A stretch of 64,000 bases of DNA, taken from Apostichopus japonicus (lineage: Eukaryota > Echinodermata > Holothuroidea > Aspidochirotida > Stichopodidae). Numbering within the stretch: position 1 is the stretch's first letter; each line of letters starts with the position of its first letter. This document shows, one piece after another, positions 59,954 through 64,000 of the stretch. The DNA is taken from positions 14,351,499-14,415,498 of the forward strand of contig NC_092565.1 in assembly GCF_037975245.1 (NCBI RefSeq). The letters run 5' to 3'. The notes under the pieces were generated by a model. The model searched no databases and was not told the DNA's origin. It was given only the letters and a program-made list of their open reading frames with translations. Position numbers and translations under genes: made by a program.

Positions 59954-61499
59954 TGTACGCTGTTACTGTAAAGTTGTGGAGCAATGGGAGTTCTGTGTGG
60001 ACGGTGTGGAACCTTTGTGGTAGTTTAACTCCCATTGGAATTATATTTGGGTTATCTCTCCTGGCATTAAGTAAACCAGTTGTAATTGTTGGCAGATTAT
60101 GGCTTTTGGGGCTGCTTCTATGGGTTGGCATGTGGTATCAGGCTTATGCTGGGATTGTGATGTAACACATGTGATATTTGCTAGGGATAGGTGTACAATT
60201 GCTTGGGGATGGTAGGAATGCACTGTAGTATTTGTGTATTATGTTTTTAGCTAAGTTGTAGGGCTTGTAGAGTCATCATTTGTGGTATTTCCACGTATTG
60301 TTATGTCATTTATATAATGCATTACCTGGGAGGGACAGACCAGTCTATACTCTGGTTGCTGTTGGACAAAAGACACTCTTGATGGTAGCTCTTCAGGGCC
60401 ACGTAGCCTCAAGTTTGTACCACATATCCAGTACAAGACACTTAACCTTACTGTAAGAAGTTTTCTTTTCAATATATCGCTGTTAAAAATACCATCACCT
60501 CTCTGGATTTATTTTGTGTTCATCTTCATTCTCTGGCCAATTACAATACAACATCTTAGGCCAAGAACCCTGAATCGGCTGGCCGGGGCTACTCACGGAG
60601 GAAAGTGTTACAATATGTGTATAGTATTTTTTTAATTTCTATCAATTCTCAATGTACATAATACAGATAAAATTGACTATAAAAAAGCATGACAGGTCTC
60701 AACGACCGCATATAAAAATATATGTATATATATAAATATATATATATATATGCCTACAAATTGGTAACATATATTCGTGCACTTTGCCCCCAATGACCTT
60801 CCAAGAGGTCACTGCTTCTCTTTTCAGTTTGTAGGCTAACCCAATGACCCTCCAGGAGGTCACTTCCTCTCTCTATTCAGTAGTGTGTAGAGGTATAAGA
60901 GACAGGTACTAGCGGAATGAAGTGATAAGTGTCCAAGCTAGATTGTGACAGTTCATTCATGACACGGTAGAGCCAGAGTGCAGTTAGTTGTAGAGAGACA
61001 GGTAAGCAAGGAAGTGAAATCAATTTAGTCAGTGTTGAAATGAAAAAGCTGCAGCAGCTGCAGCAATTATCGCCTGGAACACGACTGAAACAAATATATA
61101 ATAAAATAGAGATTAAGTCTGCAGACCAGCATATAGTGTGGTATAGTGTGAATCTGCAGCACTGCACAAATGTCCTATACACAGCCTGGCTGCAGAATGC
61201 TGCAGCCCGCATTGCAATTTAGATTTTGTCACAGTACCTTGTCTCACTCTAATTCCATCAAGACAAACTACCATGTGGTTATCTGGGTATTGCCATAGCA
61301 AACAGTACAAAGTTGACAATAAATTCAACGATAGTATTTATTCATCATATTTGGATGAAGTAATCTTACCTGTTAACTTAAAATAAACCTTCAAGGATAC
61401 GTTTGATTCAGATCTGCCACTGGATGAGACCTGTAAGAAAACAAGCAAATATATAAAGATTCATCTTAATCTGCAGATACTGTATAGTTTATTGCAGCT
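59954..61499. other. Non-coding stretch with small repeats
   Basis: Open stretches at 59953-60165 (plus) and 59862-60223 (minus) have no recognised family. Two related ~65-bp segments at about 60788 and 60840 share CCAATGACC(T/C)TCCA(A/G)GAGGTCACT. A tRNA-like or other gene was not found. Confidence 0.45.
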
Positions 61500-61865
61500 C
61501 ACATAACACATACACTGATAATATACTAGAGATCATATAAAACTTACACTGATAGTATATATACTATAGATCACATAAAACTTACACTGATAGTATAGAT
61601 ACTATAGATCACATAAAACTTACACTGATAGTGTATACATATATACTACAGATAGCATAAACTTAGGCTAATAATACTATATACTATTTACTCACATAAA
61701 TAGATCATATAAAACTTACATTGATAGTACTATAGATCATATAAAACTTACTCTGATAGTATTGTACTATACATCACATAAACTTAGACTGATAGTATAT
61801 ATACTATAAATAGATCACATAAAACTTACATTGATAGTATATATACTATAGATCACATAAAACTA
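61500..61865. repeat. Tandem repeat of ATCACATAAAACTTACACTG type
   Basis: About eight imperfect units of roughly 40-50 bp combining GATCACATAAAACTTACACT with GATAGTATATATACTAT. The second part is an inverted repeat (ATAGTATATATACTAT). Confidence 0.88.
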
Positions 61866-61894
61866 TGCTGAACAGCCTCCCTGTTACTGACCAG

Positions 61895-62218
61895 AAACAC
61901 TATCAAGTCAGAAACACTATCAAGTCAGAAACACTATCATGTCAGAAACACTACGGATCATGTCAGAAACAAAGGATCATGTCACACAATGTCAGAAACA
62001 CTATCGTGTCAGAAACACTATGGATCATGTCAGAAACACTAAGGATCATGTCAGAAACACTATTGTGTCTGAAACACTATCGTGTCATAAACACTATCGT
62101 GTCAGAAACACTATCGTGTCAGAACCACTATCATGTCAGAAACACTATCCTGTCAGAAACACTGTGTCAGAAACACTATGTCAGAAACACTGTCAAGTCA
62201 GAAACACTGTGAAACAAA
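61895..62218. repeat. ~18-bp tandem repeat (GTCAGAAACACTATC)
   Basis: Around 18 units of GTCAGAAACACTATCGT with length variants, some with an inserted GGATCAT. Two long open frames across it are products of the repeat. Confidence 0.9.
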
Positions 62219-62940
62219 GCAAAGATAAGTTTTCAACACGATTAAGAACCTGTTATAACTTTGAAATTACAACTGTGAAGTCTCACAGTAATGTGAAGCA
62301 CGATTGAACATCACGCTTTTGCAAACGTGACTATTAAATTCACTCCCCTAAATCATCAAATATATAATAATCTGTAACTGATCTGAATGTCACCTCTCTA
62401 TGCTGTATCCATGGTGACATGAATTAGTTGAATAATTTGCAAATTTTCTGTTATCATAACTAGACTGGAGTTATGTAAGACTGCAGGAGCAAAGTAAATA
62501 CCCAGAAACTGTTTGTTTGTGCAACATGGTACACATTGTACAGTACAGTACTGTATAGTACCTAGAAACAGAAACACTGTGAAACAAAGCAAAGATAAGT
62601 TTTCAACACGATTAACAACCTGTTATAACTTTGAAATTACAACTGTGAAGTCTCACAGTAATGTGAAGCACGATTGAACATCACGCTTTTGCAAACGTGA
62701 CTATTAAATTCACTCCCCTAAATCATCAAATATATAATAATCTGTAACTGATCTGAATGTCACCTCTCTATGCTGTATCCATGGTGACATGAATTAGTTG
62801 GATAATTTGCAAATTTTCTGTTATCATAACTAGACTGGAGTTATGTAAGACTGCAGGAGCAAAGTAAATACCCAGAAACTGTTTGTTTGTGCAACATGGT
62901 ACACATTGTACAGTACAGTACTGTATAGTACCTAGAAACT
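62209..62940. repeat. 370-bp direct duplication
   Basis: GTGAAACAAAGCAAAGATAA begins at 62209 and again at 62579, and the following ~360 bases are almost identical in both copies. The first copy ends at a junction where the 62563 ...CCTAGAAAC meets AGAAACACTG of the preceding array type; the second runs into the terminal satellite. Confidence 0.92.
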
Positions 62941-64000
62941 GTTTGTTGTATATGTGCAACATGGTACACATTGTACAGTACAGTACTTTATAGTATCCAG
63001 AAACTGTTTGTTTGTATGTGTGCAACATGGTACACATTGTACAGTACAGTACTTTATAGTATCCAGAAACTGTTTGTTTGTATATATGTGCAACATGGCA
63101 CACATTGTACAGTACAGTACTTTATAGTATCCAGAAACTGTTTGTTTGTATATGTGCAACATGGTACACATTGTACAGTACAGTACTGTATAGTATCCAG
63201 AAACTGTTTGTATATGTGCAACATGGTACACATTGTACAGTACAGTACTTTATAGTATCCAGAAACTGTTTGTTTGTATGTGTGCAACATATGGTACACA
63301 TTGTACAGTACAGTACTTTATAGTATCCAGAAACTGTTTGTTTGTATATATGTGCAACATGGTACACATTTCACAGTACAGTACTGTATAGTATCCAGAA
63401 ACTGTTTGTATATGTGCAACATGGTACACATTGTACAGTACAGTACTTTATAGTATCCAGAAACTGTTTGTTTGTATATATGTGCAACATGGTACACATT
63501 GTACAATACAGTACTGTATAGTATCCAGAAACTGTTTGTTTGTATGTGTGCAACATATGGTACACATTGTACAGTACAGTACTTTATAGTATCCAGAAAC
63601 TGTTTGTTTGTATATATGTGCAACATGGTACACATTTTACAGTACAGTACTGTATAGTATCCAGAAACTGTTTGTTTGTATGTGTGCAACATGGTACACA
63701 TTGTACAGTACAGTACTTTATAGTATCCAGAAACTGTTTGTTGTATATGTGCAACATGGTACACATTTTACAGTACAGTACTGTATAGTATCCAGAAACT
63801 GTTTGTATATGTGCAACATGGTACACATTGTACAGTACAGTACTGTATAGTATCCAGAAACTGTTTGTTTGTATGTGTGCAACATATGGTACACATTGTA
63901 CAGTACAGTACTTTATAGTATCCAGAAACTGTTTGTTTGTATATATGTGCAACATGGTACACATTTCACAGTACAGTACTGTATAGTATCCAGAAACTGT
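62871..64000. repeat. ~67-bp satellite array with higher-order structure, continues past the window
   Basis: About 17 units of 57-72 bp (CCAGAAACTGTTTGT ... GCAACATGGTACACATTGTA ... CAGTACTTTATAGTAT). CCAGAAACTG occurs at 62998, 63063, 63131, 63197, 63259, 63329, 63396, 63460, 63527 and onward. Variants fall in a repeating order. Many units contain the 12-bp palindrome TACAGTACTGTA. Open frames on both strands arise from the repeat. Confidence 0.95.

Noticed and set aside
59862-60223. Open frames on both strands next to the TA microsatellite
   Set aside because: Hydrophobic on one strand and S/P/H-rich on the other, but no family recognised, no splice support and partly inside the TA repeat.
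61865-62307. Open frames with SETLSCQKHYR-type repeats
   Set aside because: Pure translation of the 18-bp tandem repeat.
62768-63964. Long overlapping open frames on both strands with CTMLHIYKQTVSGYY-type repeats
   Set aside because: They follow the satellite monomers and shift frame with monomer length; there is no start context, no family and open frames on both strands at once.

Overview
The window is nuclear DNA of an animal. All three genes have spliceosomal introns with GT-AG borders. It is AT-rich, gene-sparse and full of microsatellites, minisatellites and short non-autonomous transposons. The protein sequences and the repeat types suggest a marine invertebrate, most likely a deuterostome such as an echinoderm. 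That placement is inference and cannot be proved from this window.

Three protein-coding genes can be rebuilt exon by exon. (1) SNRPG, the spliceosomal Sm-G protein, lies on the minus strand with four coding exons at 6044-2662, giving 77 residues, and includes a 23-nt micro-exon. (2) CHMP7, the ESCRT-II/ESCRT-III hybrid protein of nuclear envelope sealing, lies on the plus strand with nine coding exons at 7441-15010, giving 431 residues. (3) SLC5A7, the high-affinity choline transporter CHT1, lies on the minus strand with eight coding exons at 43371-21712, giving 583 residues, and a probable 5' UTR splice acceptor just upstream of its start. SNRPG and CHMP7 are divergent (1.4 kb between start codons). 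CHMP7 and SLC5A7 are convergent (6.7 kb between stop codons). Every junction keeps the reading frame, and all three products are close to the length I recall for the vertebrate proteins. The three genes serve unrelated processes (splicing, membrane remodelling, acetylcholine synthesis), and nothing suggests co-function.

Region by region. 1-735 holds a hAT-type MITE next to a LINE reverse-transcriptase remnant. 2662-6044 is SNRPG, with a 1-kb TTAA-flanked transposon in intron 1. 6045-7440 is the divergent spacer with a Penelope-like element remnant. 7441-15010 is CHMP7, with a TTAA MITE in intron 1 and a tRNA-derived SINE directly against the exon 8 splice donor. 15011-21711 is intergenic, with a complete hAT MITE (8-bp target duplication), another TTAA MITE and a 109-bp tandem repeat. 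21712-43395 is SLC5A7, whose introns carry a second, inverted copy of the 1-kb TTAA element, trinucleotide and minisatellite arrays and SINE-like sequence. 43396-64000 shows no recognisable coding gene. It has one more TTAA MITE, and from 59.1 kb it becomes a chain of tandem repeats ending in a higher-order ~67-bp satellite that runs off the window.

The most striking observation is in SLC5A7. The 3' end of exon 7 together with its 5' splice site is amplified as six head-to-tail copies of exactly 81 bp. Every copy keeps a consensus splice donor in the same phase, and the whole array is open in the transporter's frame. Any of six donors could therefore be used, adding 0 to 5 extra 27-residue repeats to a loop of the transporter without a frameshift.
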